A stretch of DNA of 64,000 nucleotides from Duodenibacillus sp964509205 (GTDB lineage Bacteria; Pseudomonadota; Gammaproteobacteria; Burkholderiales; Burkholderiaceae_F), in the NCBI GenBank assembly GCA_964509205.1, contig CAZDVW010000002.1, positions 52,154-116,153 on the forward strand, in the 5' to 3' direction. The notes under the pieces are model-generated. The model did not search any database. It was not told the DNA's origin and saw only the letters and a list, made by a program, of their open reading frames with translations. Every line of letters begins with the position of its first letter. Position 1 is the first letter of the stretch. Shown here one piece after another: positions 7,391-15,998 of the stretch. The translations under genes were made by a program, and so were the position numbers.

Positions 7391-9478
7391 ATGAAGGACG
7401 TACCGGAAGTGTTCGGCTCACTGGTGTTTAATGAAACAGTCATGAAGGATCGTTTGCCGCAACCCATCTACAAAGCCTTCAGAAAAGCCGTTGCCGAAGG
7501 AACTGCGTTAGATCTTCCGATGGCCAACGTCATTGCAGAGGCCATGAAGGATTGGGCTCTTGAACATGGCTGCACTCACTTTACACATTGGTTCCAGCCC
7601 ATGACAGGAATCACGGCCGAAAAGCATGAGAGTTTCATCACGCCGACCGCCGGCGGACACGTCATTATGGAGTTTTCTGGAAAAGAACTGATCCAGGGCG
7701 AGCCCGATGCTTCGTCTTTTCCTTCCGGAGGACTGCGGGCAACGTTTGAAGCGAGAGGCTACACCGCCTGGGATCCGACAAGTTATGCCTTCATTAAAGA
7801 CGATACGCTTTGCATTCCGACGGCCTTCTGTTCGTATACCGGAGAGTCTCTTGATAAAAAAACGCCACTTTTGCGCTCCATGAACGTAATTTCAAAGGCT
7901 AGCGTGCGTGCTTTGAAGCTTTTTGGAATTGAGACGAATCGCGTCCACAGTACGGTCGGCCCCGAACAGGAATACTTTTTGGTCGACAAGGCACTCTTTG
8001 ATAAACGCAAGGATCTCATTTATACGGGCAGAACCCTGTTCGGTGCGGCTTCTCCGCGCGGACAGGAGATGGAAGACCACTATTTCGGCATGATCAAGCC
8101 GCGCGTGCGTGCCTTTATGAAGGATTTGGACACCGAACTCTGGAAGCTCGGCGTTCACGCCAAGACCGAGCACAACGAAGTAGCGCCTGCGCAGCACGAA
8201 CTCGCTCCCATTTTCGGGATGACAAACATTGCGACGGATCACAACCAGCTCACGATGGAATTCATGAAGAAGGTTGCCTTGCGCCACGGAATGGTTTGCC
8301 TGCTTCATGAGAAACCTTTTGCCGGAGTTAACGGATCGGGCAAGCACAACAACTGGTCGCTTAGTACCGCCGAAGGGAAAAATCTGCTTTCTCCGTCAGA
8401 AAACCCTTACAAGAACACGCTGTTCTTGCTCTTTCTTGCAGCCGTCATTAAGGCGGTTGACGAGCATCAGGATCTGCTTCGCATTTCCGTTGCCAGTGCC
8501 GGCAATGATCACCGTTTGGGAGCCAACGAAGCGCCTCCGGCGATTGTGTCGATCTTCTTAGGCACGCAACTGACGGATGTTCTCGAGTCAATTGCGGCGG
8601 GTAAAACCTGGACTCCGAGTCCGGCGAAGGCCTTGAAGCTTTCCGAAGACACGGTTCCTGCTCTGACTCAGGACAATACGGATCGCAACCGGACATCTCC
8701 CTTTGCCTTCACGGGCAACAAGTTTGAATTCAGAATGCTCGGGTCGAGTTTCTCCGTGGCCGGACCAAACATCGTTCTCAACACCATCGTTGCGGATGCT
8801 TTGAATACTCTTGTCGAAAAGATCGAAGGCAAGGCAGATCGGGATGCGGCCGTCTACTCGGTTGTGCGTGAGGTTTACAACGCACACAAGCGCATCATCT
8901 TTAACGGAAACGGGTACTCTGAGGAGTGGGTCAAAGAGGCAGAACGCCGCGGCCTGCTGAATCTGAAATCTTCTCCCGAGTGTTTGCCGCTCTTGTCCGA
9001 TGAGAAGAATGTGGCGCTTCTTGCCAAGTACGGCATCTTCACGCCCGAGGAAACAAAGTCTCGCGTGAGCATTCTGTTGGAAAACTATTCCAAAACCATC
9101 GCCATCGAAGCCGATGCGGCACTCAATATGCTCTACAGAGACATTCTTCCCGGAATTGAAGCCTATGGAGCGGATCTGACCCGAAGCGTGCTCTCAAAAT
9201 CCAAGGCAGGAATCAAGGCCGGCTTTGAATCGGATTTGGCCAATAAGCTTTCCGACTTAAGCCGCGAAATCTACGTCAGAGCCGAAAAACTCGAGACTGC
9301 GAAAGCGAAAGCGGCCAAGATTTCCTGTGAGAAAGCCAAAGCGGCGGCCTATCACGATGAGGTTTTGGTGGCCATGGAAGCCTTACGCGAAAAAGTCGAT
9401 GAAGCAGAACCGCTTATCGCCGAGAAGTACTTAACGTACCCGACCTACGGAGAACTTTTGTTCGGAGTTAACGACTAA
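7391..9478 (+). CDS. glnN: Glutamine synthetase type III
   Basis: ATP-dependent condensation of glutamate and ammonia to glutamine. 695 residues, the size of the GSIII family (about 700) rather than GSI (about 470). The GSIII N-terminal region is visible at the start (GSLVFNETVMKDRLP, then THWFQPMTG). The catalytic beta-grasp/barrel core carries EQEYF near residue 195, a KTEHNEVAP motif near 258, NGSGKHNNWS near 317 and NRTSPFAFTGNKFEFR near 435. The helical C-terminal tail is alanine/lysine-rich. The ATG has AAAGGAG upstream. GSIII is common in Bacteroidetes and cyanobacteria and less usual in betaproteobacteria. No GlnB or NtrBC genes are in the window. The leader hairpin suggests transcriptional attenuation. 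Confidence 0.95.
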   Translation: MKDVPEVFGSLVFNETVMKDRLPQPIYKAFRKAVAEGTALDLPMANVIAEAMKDWALEHGCTHFTHWFQPMTGITAEKHESFITPTAGGHVIMEFSGKELIQGEPDASSFPSGGLRATFEARGYTAWDPTSYAFIKDDTLCIPTAFCSYTGESLDKKTPLLRSMNVISKASVRALKLFGIETNRVHSTVGPEQEYFLVDKALFDKRKDLIYTGRTLFGAASPRGQEMEDHYFGMIKPRVRAFMKDLDTELWKLGVHAKTEHNEVAPAQHELAPIFGMTNIATDHNQLTMEFMKKVALRHGMVCLLHEKPFAGVNGSGKHNNWSLSTAEGKNLLSPSENPYKNTLFLLFLAAVIKAVDEHQDLLRISVASAGNDHRLGANEAPPAIVSIFLGTQLTDVLESIAAGKTWTPSPAKALKLSEDTVPALTQDNTDRNRTSPFAFTGNKFEFRMLGSSFSVAGPNIVLNTIVADALNTLVEKIEGKADRDAAVYSVVREVYNAHKRIIFNGNGYSEEWVKEAERRGLLNLKSSPECLPLLSDEKNVALLAKYGIFTPEETKSRVSILLENYSKTIAIEADAALNMLYRDILPGIEAYGADLTRSVLSKSKAGIKAGFESDLANKLSDLSREIYVRAEKLETAKAKAAKISCEKAKAAAYHDEVLVAMEALREKVDEAEPLIAEKYLTYPTYGELLFGVND

Positions 9479-9487
9479 ACAAAAGAG

Positions 9488-9517
9488 GGGAGGCGGGGAA
9501 AATCAAACCTGCCTCCC
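9488..9517 (+). other. GC-rich stem-loop after glnN
   Basis: GGGAGGC (9488-9494) pairs with GCCTCCC (9511-9517) around a 16-base loop, 10 bases after the glnN stop. There is no T tract, so it may be an mRNA 3'-end stabiliser or a weak terminator ahead of pyrG. Confidence 0.4.
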
Positions 9518-9577
9518 GTGCGGTTGTTCCGTCACGGAGTAACTGATTTCTCAAAGCTTTTTTCGGGTATTGAAACA

Positions 9578-11200
9578 ATGACAAAATACATCTTCGTCAC
9601 AGGCGGCGTGGTTTCCTCCTTGGGGAAGGGAATTACCGCTGCCTCTCTCGGCAGGCTTTTGAAAAGCCGCGGCTACAAAATTACCATTCAAAAGTTTGAT
9701 CCCTACATCAACATCGATCCGGGCACCATGAACCCGTATCAGCACGGGGAAGTTTTTGTGACCGATGATGGTGCAGAAACCGATCTCGATCTCGGTCATT
9801 ACGAGCGGTTCATCGACATTAATTTGAGCAAAAACTCCAACGTGACGACCGGTAAGATCTACCAGTCAATCATTAACAAGGAACGGCGCGGTGACTACCT
9901 CGGGCGCACGGTGCAAGTCATTCCTCACGTTACAAACGAAATCAAGTCCCACGTTTATGAGGTCGGCAAACTGGAATCGGCCGATTTTGTGATCACTGAA
10001 ATCGGAGGAACGGTCGGCGACATTGAAAGTCTGCCGTTTCTGGAGGCCATTCGTCAGGTCAAAAAAGACGTCGGCAAAGAAAACGTCCTTTACATTCACG
10101 TCACGCTGGTTCCTTATATTGCAGGAGCAGGGGAACTAAAAACCAAGCCCACACAACACTCCGTTAAGGAACTTCGCTCCATCGGCATCCAACCCGATAT
10201 CATCGTCTGCCGTACGGAGCACCCGATTTCTGCCGGAATGCGGGAAAAAATGGCCATGTTCTGTGACGTTGAGCCCGAGGCCGTCATTGAGAACCTCACG
10301 GCTTCATCCATTTACGACGTCCCGGTCTTGATGGAGCAAGAGGGGCTCGATTCGATTGTTCTGAAAAAACTCGGTCTCGAAGACACCCCCAAAGACATGA
10401 GCGAGTGGCATGCCATGGTCGAACGCATCCACGCTCCGTACCAGAAACGCGTTTGCGTTGCGGTCGTCGGCAAATACGTCGATCTGCAGGATGCCTACAT
10501 TTCTATTACTGAGAGTCTTCGGCATGCCGCTGTTTTTGACAGAGCAGAATTGTCGATTAAGTGGGTAAACGCTGAAAAAATCGAGGCTCCCTCGGTTAAC
10601 TTGGATGAGGTGTTTGCCGGCGTCAATGCCATTTTGGTTCCCGGAGGATTCGGAAACCGCGGGGTTGAAGGCAAGATCCTTGCCGTGCGCTTTGCTCGGG
10701 AAAAGAAAATTCCGTTCCTTGGAATCTGTCTTGGCATGCAGTGCGCCGTCATCGAATTTGCACGCCACGTCGGAGAGATGCCCAATGCCAACAGCACGGA
10801 GTTCAGTGATGAAACGGCATACCCCGTGATTGCGCTCATGAATGAGCAAAGAGACATTACGGATCTGGGCGGAACCATGCGCCTGGGTCAATACCCGTGC
10901 ATCATGCCGAAAGCGTCACTGGCGCACCGCGCCTACGGCGAGGATCAGATTTTCGAACGTCACCGTCACCGCTGGGAATTTAATAACCTATACAAGGAAA
11001 ATTTACTCAGCAAAGGACTGCGCATCGGCGGAACGTCACCTGACGGGAAACTCATTGAAATCGTCGAACTCGATCCTGCTGTTCACCCCTGGTTTGTGGG
11101 CGTTCAGTTCCATCCGGAATTTAAATCCCGTCCGACGCGGCCGCACCCGCTGTTTCGCGACTTTATCGCTGCCGGAATTCGTCAGGCCTCTGGCGATTAA
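9578..11200 (+). CDS. pyrG: CTP synthase
   Basis: Makes CTP from UTP with ATP and glutamine, the final step of pyrimidine nucleotide synthesis. 540 residues starting MTKYIFVTGG at 9578; in-frame codons upstream (from 9518) are not conserved family sequence. The N-terminal amidoligase domain begins with GGVVSSLGKG and has HYERF and EIGGTVGDIES motifs. The C-terminal class I glutaminase domain has GICLGMQ (nucleophile Cys near 378) and the HPEF motif near the C terminus. Normal length (E. coli 545). Ribosome binding site is weak. It follows glnN by 99 bases, so glutamine supply and a glutamine-using enzyme are neighbours, but co-transcription is not certain. Confidence 0.96.
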   Translation: MTKYIFVTGGVVSSLGKGITAASLGRLLKSRGYKITIQKFDPYINIDPGTMNPYQHGEVFVTDDGAETDLDLGHYERFIDINLSKNSNVTTGKIYQSIINKERRGDYLGRTVQVIPHVTNEIKSHVYEVGKLESADFVITEIGGTVGDIESLPFLEAIRQVKKDVGKENVLYIHVTLVPYIAGAGELKTKPTQHSVKELRSIGIQPDIIVCRTEHPISAGMREKMAMFCDVEPEAVIENLTASSIYDVPVLMEQEGLDSIVLKKLGLEDTPKDMSEWHAMVERIHAPYQKRVCVAVVGKYVDLQDAYISITESLRHAAVFDRAELSIKWVNAEKIEAPSVNLDEVFAGVNAILVPGGFGNRGVEGKILAVRFAREKKIPFLGICLGMQCAVIEFARHVGEMPNANSTEFSDETAYPVIALMNEQRDITDLGGTMRLGQYPCIMPKASLAHRAYGEDQIFERHRHRWEFNNLYKENLLSKGLRIGGTSPDGKLIEIVELDPAVHPWFVGVQFHPEFKSRPTRPHPLFRDFIAAGIRQASGD

Positions 11201-11214
11201 GACTTGCTCTTTTT

Positions 11215-11244
11215 TCAGGCAGGAGCTAAACAATTCCTGCCTGA
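11215..11244. terminator. Perfect 10-bp palindrome between convergent pyrG and ECF T component
   Basis: TCAGGCAGGA (11215-11224) and TCCTGCCTGA (11235-11244) with a 10-base loop. The minus-strand stop codon at 11226 lies in the loop. Neither strand has a T run after the stem, so a bidirectional 3'-end stem-loop is inferred rather than a textbook terminator. Confidence 0.45.
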
Positions 11245-11939
11245 CTGAGCGCCGGATAGAAAACGACGCCGCACTCGGCAAGAAATACCAAAGCGACCAA
11301 AAGGCATTCTCTTCGGTCTAGCGGCGCTCTCCCTTGCGTGAGCGGCAACGTTTCGAGCCCGCGCGAAACCAACCCTTGCGCACTCAATTCGGACGTGTGC
11401 TCAATTTCTTCAACAAGTCTTGCCAGCAACAACTTCATCCGCCCCATCCACGAGAGATTCGAGAGCCGAAGTTTTTCCGTGAGAAGAAAGAGGCGAATTG
11501 TCTTTGCAAAGCGCCTGAAGCCGGACATCATCAAAAGCAGCGCCAAGACGCTGTCCGCTGCTTTTTCTCGAAAAAGGGGAAACGTCAGTAAGTAGCAGGC
11601 CCGAGTCAATCCGATCGGTGTTGTCTCTTTTCCTAAAAACGCGGTCAAGAGAAAAAGCGTCACGAGTTGAGAAAAAAGAGACCCTGCCTCAGAAAGACTT
11701 TCCCGGACGGTTCCGCTTCCTGCCAGAACAGAGGCCGCCAGAGAGAAAGCAGCCCAGAAAAGCGCCATACCTCCCCATGTTTTCAAAAAGGAGACAAATT
11801 CTCTCTTTCCGTACCGACAAGCAAAAAGGATCAATAGGGCAATCAGAGCGATGGGCAGAATTGACGGCGGGAAAAACCAAACGAAGGATCCGCTTGGAAT
11901 AAAAAGCAGCAAAAGCGTTCTGTCGTCAAGATGCGCCAT
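11226..11939 (-). CDS. bioN: ECF transporter transmembrane component (EcfT/BioN type)
   Basis: 237 residues with about five hydrophobic segments (near 10-40, 55-75, 85-105, 125-145, 215-235) and a cytoplasmic amphipathic helical stretch between them, typical of the T component that couples ATPase movement to the substrate-binding S component in the inner membrane. It is the last gene of a bioY-ATPase-T operon on the minus strand, 4 bases after the ATPase gene. Assignment to biotin rests on the adjacent bioY. Sequence similarity to CbiQ/EcfT is judged by topology and context. Confidence 0.8.
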   Translation of the reverse strand: MAHLDDRTLLLLFIPSGSFVWFFPPSILPIALIALLILFACRYGKREFVSFLKTWGGMALFWAAFSLAASVLAGSGTVRESLSEAGSLFSQLVTLFLLTAFLGKETTPIGLTRACYLLTFPLFREKAADSVLALLLMMSGFRRFAKTIRLFLLTEKLRLSNLSWMGRMKLLLARLVEEIEHTSELSAQGLVSRGLETLPLTQGRAPLDRRECLLVALVFLAECGVVFYPALSQAGIV

Positions 11940-11943
11940 GGCG

Positions 11944-12591
11944 TTAAAAGGGCCTGATTCCCAACTCAGGGGAATTCTTAATGATTTCGCGAATGCAATC
12001 CCGTCGCCCGCAGGCAGACAAACGCCCCTCGAACAAGAGGCTCGCCGTATCGGTCTCTTTTAAGAGGGGGAGAAAGTCTGTTGCATCATGTGTTGCAATC
12101 AGAATAGTCCGATCAGTCCGCATTGTCTGAAGGCTTCGGATGAGTGAGCAAATCCCCGGCCAATCAAGTCCTGCCGTCGGCTCATCCAAAAGAAGAATAT
12201 CTGGATCGGTCATGAGCGAAGCGGCAAGCGCGAGTTTTCGTTTCTGTCCGAAAGAAAGCGTTCGTGTCCGTGCATTCAGGGGAAGCCCGAAACTCTCTGC
12301 GAGAGACTGCGCTTTCTTCACCCATTGATCGAAATTCTCGGGGAAAGGAATCAGAAGATCTTCAAGCACCGTTTCCCCAAAGATTTGATAGTCAGATTCC
12401 TGCATCAGCAAAGATGCTTTCCCATCGAAGTGAATATTTCCGGAATCGATCTCAAGAATTCCGGCGAGGGCATACAAAAGGGTGCTCTTTCCGGCGCCGT
12501 TTGCCCCTAAGAGAAGGTGAACGGAATTCCTCGGGATGCGAAGCGTGACGTCTCGAAGTCCACGAACATTAAGATGCTCAACTGAAATCAT
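11944..12591 (-). CDS. bioM: ECF transporter ATPase (BioM type)
   Basis: ABC ATPase of 215 residues that powers biotin uptake with BioY and the T component. Walker A GANGAGKST near residue 34, Q-loop LMQES near 73, signature LSFGQKRKL near 122, Walker B ILLLDEPTAGLD near 144, switch His in ATHD near 178. The ATG at 12591 overlaps the bioY stop codon (ATGA), which decides this start over an in-frame ATG at 12621 inside bioY. Single ATPase (homodimer), as in dedicated group I ECF systems. Confidence 0.9.
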   Translation of the reverse strand: MISVEHLNVRGLRDVTLRIPRNSVHLLLGANGAGKSTLLYALAGILEIDSGNIHFDGKASLLMQESDYQIFGETVLEDLLIPFPENFDQWVKKAQSLAESFGLPLNARTRTLSFGQKRKLALAASLMTDPDILLLDEPTAGLDWPGICSLIRSLQTMRTDRTILIATHDATDFLPLLKETDTASLLFEGRLSACGRRDCIREIIKNSPELGIRPF

Positions 12592-13097
12592 ACAGAGAGC
12601 CTTCGACGCGTCATGCGCCAAAAAAGCAACGCAAGAAAGATCTTAGCGATGTCCCCGGGCAAGAAAACCAAATCCATGAAAAACGCCTGCTGCACTGTCT
12701 TATGCAGCGTCAGACAAAGACCGGCTATCCCGAAGAGGTGATCGGAGACCACTGCAAAAAAAAGGATCAAGAGGGCCACAAAAAAACTTTTATCCCGCGC
12801 TTTTCCAGAGAAATAGGCCAACGAGAGAAAACCGATGAGATAGCCTCCTGAGGGTCCCAAAAGGACACCGAAACCGGCCTTGCCGCCGGCAAAAACCGGA
12901 ACCCCGACACAGCCGGCCAAAAGGTAAAGCGCAACGGCAACGAGAGCCGCTCGAGATCCCAAAAACAACCCGCAAAAGGCGATCACGAGTACCTGCAGCG
13001 TCACCGGTACAGGGCCGATCGGCAAAACAAACAAACTGGCGAGTCCTATCAGAGCCGCAAATTCAGCCACATATGCCATGCGTCGGATTCTCTGCAC
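12588..13097 (-). CDS. bioY: Biotin transporter substrate-binding (S) component BioY
   Basis: 169 residues, six hydrophobic segments, with family motifs: GPVPVTLQVL near residue 28, the GLFLGSR loop, AGCVGVPVFAGGKAG near 62 and GPSGGYLIGF near 81. It binds biotin in the inner membrane. A GTG start is preceded by a GGGGG Shine-Dalgarno. First gene of bioY-bioM-bioN. The operon lies downstream of the rpsT terminator on the same strand, so it should have its own promoter; I could not identify a BirA operator. Confidence 0.93.
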   Translation of the reverse strand: MQRIRRMAYVAEFAALIGLASLFVLPIGPVPVTLQVLVIAFCGLFLGSRAALVAVALYLLAGCVGVPVFAGGKAGFGVLLGPSGGYLIGFLSLAYFSGKARDKSFFVALLILFFAVVSDHLFGIAGLCLTLHKTVQQAFFMDLVFLPGDIAKIFLALLFWRMTRRRLSV

Positions 13098-13145
13098 AGT
13101 ACCCCCGATCTGTTTGTGGTAGAAGAAAAACTGCTTTTCCTTAAC

Positions 13146-13174
13146 AAAAACGCACCGAGGAGCAGTCGATGCGT
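13146..13174 (-). terminator. Intrinsic terminator of rpsT
   Basis: On the minus strand ACGCATCGA pairs with TCGGTGCGT (one G-U) followed by a T run (AAAAA on the plus strand at 13146-13150), about 65 bases after the rpsT stop. Confidence 0.65.
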
Positions 13175-13238
13175 TTCTGATAAACGGCTGAACCGTCCTC
13201 GCTGAGGGACAAAGACGGAAAAGCTCAAGAGAACCGAA

Positions 13239-13502
13239 TTAGGCCATCGCCTTGATGGCGGCGGACAGGCGGCTCTTGTGACGCGCAGCGGCGTTCTTGT
13301 GCAAGGCACCCTTGGAGCACATTGCATCAACCAAACACTGAGCCTTCTTGAAGGTTTCAGCAGCGACCGTCTTGTCACCGGCAAGAATTGCCTTACGGAC
13401 ATTCTTGATGGCGGTACGGAACTGCGTACGCTGCGCAGAGAGGTGCTGGTTGCGGGCAACGGCCTGACGGGCACGTTTGCGAGCTTGTTTTGTATTAGCC
13501 AT
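13239..13502 (-). CDS. rpsT: 30S ribosomal protein S20
   Basis: 87-residue basic protein (MANTKQARKRARQ...) that binds 16S rRNA in the small subunit. It matches the family in length and in its alanine/lysine/arginine-rich helices. Divergent from murJ, the usual betaproteobacterial neighbour. The leader on the minus strand contains a small hairpin TGCTTG/CAAGCA (13523-13540) that could be involved in autoregulation; that is inference. Confidence 0.96.
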   Translation of the reverse strand: MANTKQARKRARQAVARNQHLSAQRTQFRTAIKNVRKAILAGDKTVAAETFKKAQCLVDAMCSKGALHKNAAARHKSRLSAAIKAMA

Positions 13503-13596
13503 TTAGGTATTCCTAAAAATAAATGCTTGAACTGGCAAGCACACGCTTCGATTTTTCCGGTGTGCCCTCCGTAACGCATCGTGGGCTCAGCCGGTA

Positions 13597-13624
13597 TGTT
13601 TACAATGTCACTTGTCGAAAACAA
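13597..13624 (-). promoter_or_regulatory. Possible rpsT promoter
   Basis: Minus strand TTGTTT (13619-13624), 16-base spacer, TAAACA (13597-13602), giving a leader of about 90 nt. Confidence 0.35.
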
Positions 13625-13679
13625 AGAGGGCGAAACAATTCGCCCCTGTTTCCGAAAAGCGCCTCATTGTATCAAAATG

Positions 13680-13719
13680 CCGGCGTAGCGACAACTATTA
13701 AACACTGTAAATACGCCGG
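13680..13719 (+). other. Inverted repeat ending 2 bases before the murJ start codon
   Basis: CCGGCGTA (13680-13687) and TACGCCGG (13712-13719) are perfect 8-bp arms around 24 bases. The murJ ATG is at 13722. The right arm takes the place of a Shine-Dalgarno sequence. It may be an operator or an RNA hairpin that controls translation. Confidence 0.5.
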
Positions 13720-13721
13720 AT

Positions 13722-15275
13722 ATGTCTTTATTGCGCTCAGCTGCCACAGTTTCTGCTTTCACAATGCTTTCGCGCATCACGGGGTTGATTCGCGACATGC
13801 TGATCGCACGCTATTTCGGCGTAACGGCGGCAACGGATGCGTTCTACGTAGCCTTTCGAATCCCGAACCTATTAAGACGTCTTTTTGCTGAAGGGGCTTT
13901 CTCTCAAGCCTTTGTACCGATGCTCTCGCAGGTCAAAGAACAAGAAAGCGAAGAACGCGCCTCAGACTTTATCGATCACGTTTTTACGTTGCTCGCCTTG
14001 TCTGTGTTTTTTGCCAGCATTCTCGGCGTCGTCTTCGCTCCGGCCGTCATTTGGCTCATTGCGACCGGTTTTGCCAAAACGCCGACGACGTTTGATCTGG
14101 CGGTGGCGCTCACGCGCTTTATGTTTCCCTACATCATCTTCATGAGCCTCGTGGCGCTTGCGGCTGCCGTTTTAAACACATGGAGACATTTCGCCATCCC
14201 GGCATTTACGCCCGTTCTCTTAAATCTCAGTTTCATCGCCTTTATTGTTGTGCTAAGCGAGCGGCTTACGGAACCCGTTTGGTCTCTTGCCTTTGCCGTC
14301 ATTGTCGGCGGCATCCTTCAGCTGGGAACGCAGTTCATTCAGTTAAAGCGCATGGGGCTCTTGCCGCGGTTTTGCTCACCCGGAGCAGCCTTTAAAGACA
14401 AGGCCGTCACGCGAATGCTCAAACTTATGGTTCCGGCCATCGTCGGCGTTGCGGTTGCGCCGTTATCCATTCTGATTAACACCAATATTGCCTCACGATT
14501 AATCGAAGGCTCTGTTACGTGGCTAAGTTACGCCGATCGCTTAATGGAATTTCCGACGGCTCTTTTAGGCGTGGCTTTGGGAACTGTTCTACTCCCAAGT
14601 CTGTCCCGAACTTATGCCAAAGGGGAGACGGAAAACTACAGGAATTTACTTGATACGGGGTTACGAATCGTTTTTCTGCTCTCAATTCCTGCCGCCGTCG
14701 GTCTCGGATTCCTCGCCGAAGGCCTGTCGGCTGTTCTCTTTCAAGGAAAGAACTTTACGTCGCTTGACGTGGCTCAGACATCGGTTGCCATGCGCGGATA
14801 TGCCGTCGGCATGATCGGCTTAATCGGAATTAAGATCGTGGCTCCGGCCTTCTACGCACGAAAAGACATCAAAACTCCGGTCATTGTCGCAATCTGCTCG
14901 GTCATCATCGTCCAGCTTTGCAACTTAATCACCGTACCCATTTTCTCTCACGCCGGTCTGGCTCTTTCCGTTGCGCTCGGTTCCTGCTTCAATGCAGGCG
15001 TGTTGCTTTTCATTCTTTTGCACCGCAACTGGTATCAACCAAAAGAAGGGTGGGGGCTCTATATTGTCCGCATCCTCATAGCCGCCGTTGCGATCGGTGC
15101 CTTTCTCTTCTGGATTCAGGGCGATATTGACTGGGCAGCGATGCAGGCGCATTGGGAGATGAGGCTTGTGAAAGTTCTCGGCATCATTGTTCTCACGGCC
15201 GTTGCCTATTTTGCTTCCCTTTATATTCTCGGCTGGCGTGCCCAGGAACTAAAGCGCGCGGCGCGCCAAAACTAG
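13722..15275 (+). CDS. murJ: Lipid II flippase MurJ
   Basis: Flips the peptidoglycan precursor lipid II across the inner membrane. 517 residues with about 14 hydrophobic helices. The N-terminal signature is typical of MurJ/MviN (SRITGLIRDMLIARYFG near residues 17-33, then the FRIPNLLRRLFAEGAFSQAF region). Length matches the family (about 510). No Shine-Dalgarno; the start abuts an inverted repeat. It is divergent from rpsT and followed 10 bases later by yggS, probably as one operon. Confidence 0.95.
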   Translation: MSLLRSAATVSAFTMLSRITGLIRDMLIARYFGVTAATDAFYVAFRIPNLLRRLFAEGAFSQAFVPMLSQVKEQESEERASDFIDHVFTLLALSVFFASILGVVFAPAVIWLIATGFAKTPTTFDLAVALTRFMFPYIIFMSLVALAAAVLNTWRHFAIPAFTPVLLNLSFIAFIVVLSERLTEPVWSLAFAVIVGGILQLGTQFIQLKRMGLLPRFCSPGAAFKDKAVTRMLKLMVPAIVGVAVAPLSILINTNIASRLIEGSVTWLSYADRLMEFPTALLGVALGTVLLPSLSRTYAKGETENYRNLLDTGLRIVFLLSIPAAVGLGFLAEGLSAVLFQGKNFTSLDVAQTSVAMRGYAVGMIGLIGIKIVAPAFYARKDIKTPVIVAICSVIIVQLCNLITVPIFSHAGLALSVALGSCFNAGVLLFILLHRNWYQPKEGWGLYIVRILIAAVAIGAFLFWIQGDIDWAAMQAHWEMRLVKVLGIIVLTAVAYFASLYILGWRAQELKRAARQN

Positions 15276-15285
15276 GAGCTTACTC

Positions 15286-15996
15286 ATGAGCGAATTCATT
15301 GCCGGTGTTCAAGAACGGCTCAACGATGTGCGTTTGGCGCTTTCTCAAGCCCGATCCCTTGAAAAAGAGGTTCAGCTTCTTGCCGTGAGCAAAACCTTTC
15401 CTGCCGAAGCCGTTCTTGCCGCAGCCCAATGCGGGCAACAACTCTTTGGAGAAAATTACGCTCAGGAAGGATGCGAAAAGGTCGATTGGTTCCGAACCAA
15501 CCACCCGGAATTGAATCTCACTTGGCACTTTATCGGACCGGTGCAGGCCAACAAAACGCGCATGATTGCCGAGCATTTCGATTGGGTCGAAAGTCTTAAT
15601 CGAGAAAAAATCGCGCGTCGGTTAAACGATCAGCGTCCGCCGGAACTCGGGCCCCTCAACGTCTTAATCGAAGTTAACATCGACCAAGAAGAGAGTAAGT
15701 CCGGCGTGAAACCGCAAGAAGTTGCCGACTTTGCTGAAACAATCAAGGCGTTGCCGAGACTGCGGCTGCGGGGACTGATGGCGATTCCGGCCCCGGCATC
15801 TTCCCATGACGACAAATTAAAGCCCCTTTTAAAGATGAGGGCACTTTACGACTCGCTTTCCCAGCGCTTTGGATTCGACACCCTTTCCATGGGAATGAGC
15901 GCCGACATGATCGAGGCGGCCGAAGCAGGATCGACGCTTGTGCGCGTCGGTACCGCTATTTTCGGACACCGCGACTACAGCAAGAAGACCCTCTGA
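15286..15996 (+). CDS. yggS: PLP homeostasis protein, YggS/PROSC family
   Basis: 236 residues. A pyridoxal-phosphate-binding single-domain TIM barrel that buffers PLP and influences amino-acid metabolism. The PLP lysine sits in LAVSKTFP near residue 38. FGENYAQEG, WHFIGPVQANK and the GMSADMIEAAEAGST-like C-terminal phosphate site are all present. Preceded by AGGAGCTTACTC (good ribosome binding site). Its stop codon is 2 bases from the convergent thiC stop. Confidence 0.93.
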   Translation: MSEFIAGVQERLNDVRLALSQARSLEKEVQLLAVSKTFPAEAVLAAAQCGQQLFGENYAQEGCEKVDWFRTNHPELNLTWHFIGPVQANKTRMIAEHFDWVESLNREKIARRLNDQRPPELGPLNVLIEVNIDQEESKSGVKPQEVADFAETIKALPRLRLRGLMAIPAPASSHDDKLKPLLKMRALYDSLSQRFGFDTLSMGMSADMIEAAEAGSTLVRVGTAIFGHRDYSKKTL

Positions 15997-15998
15997 GG

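Noticed and set aside
13098..13145. BirA operator upstream of bioY
   Set aside because: No matching inverted repeat could be found.
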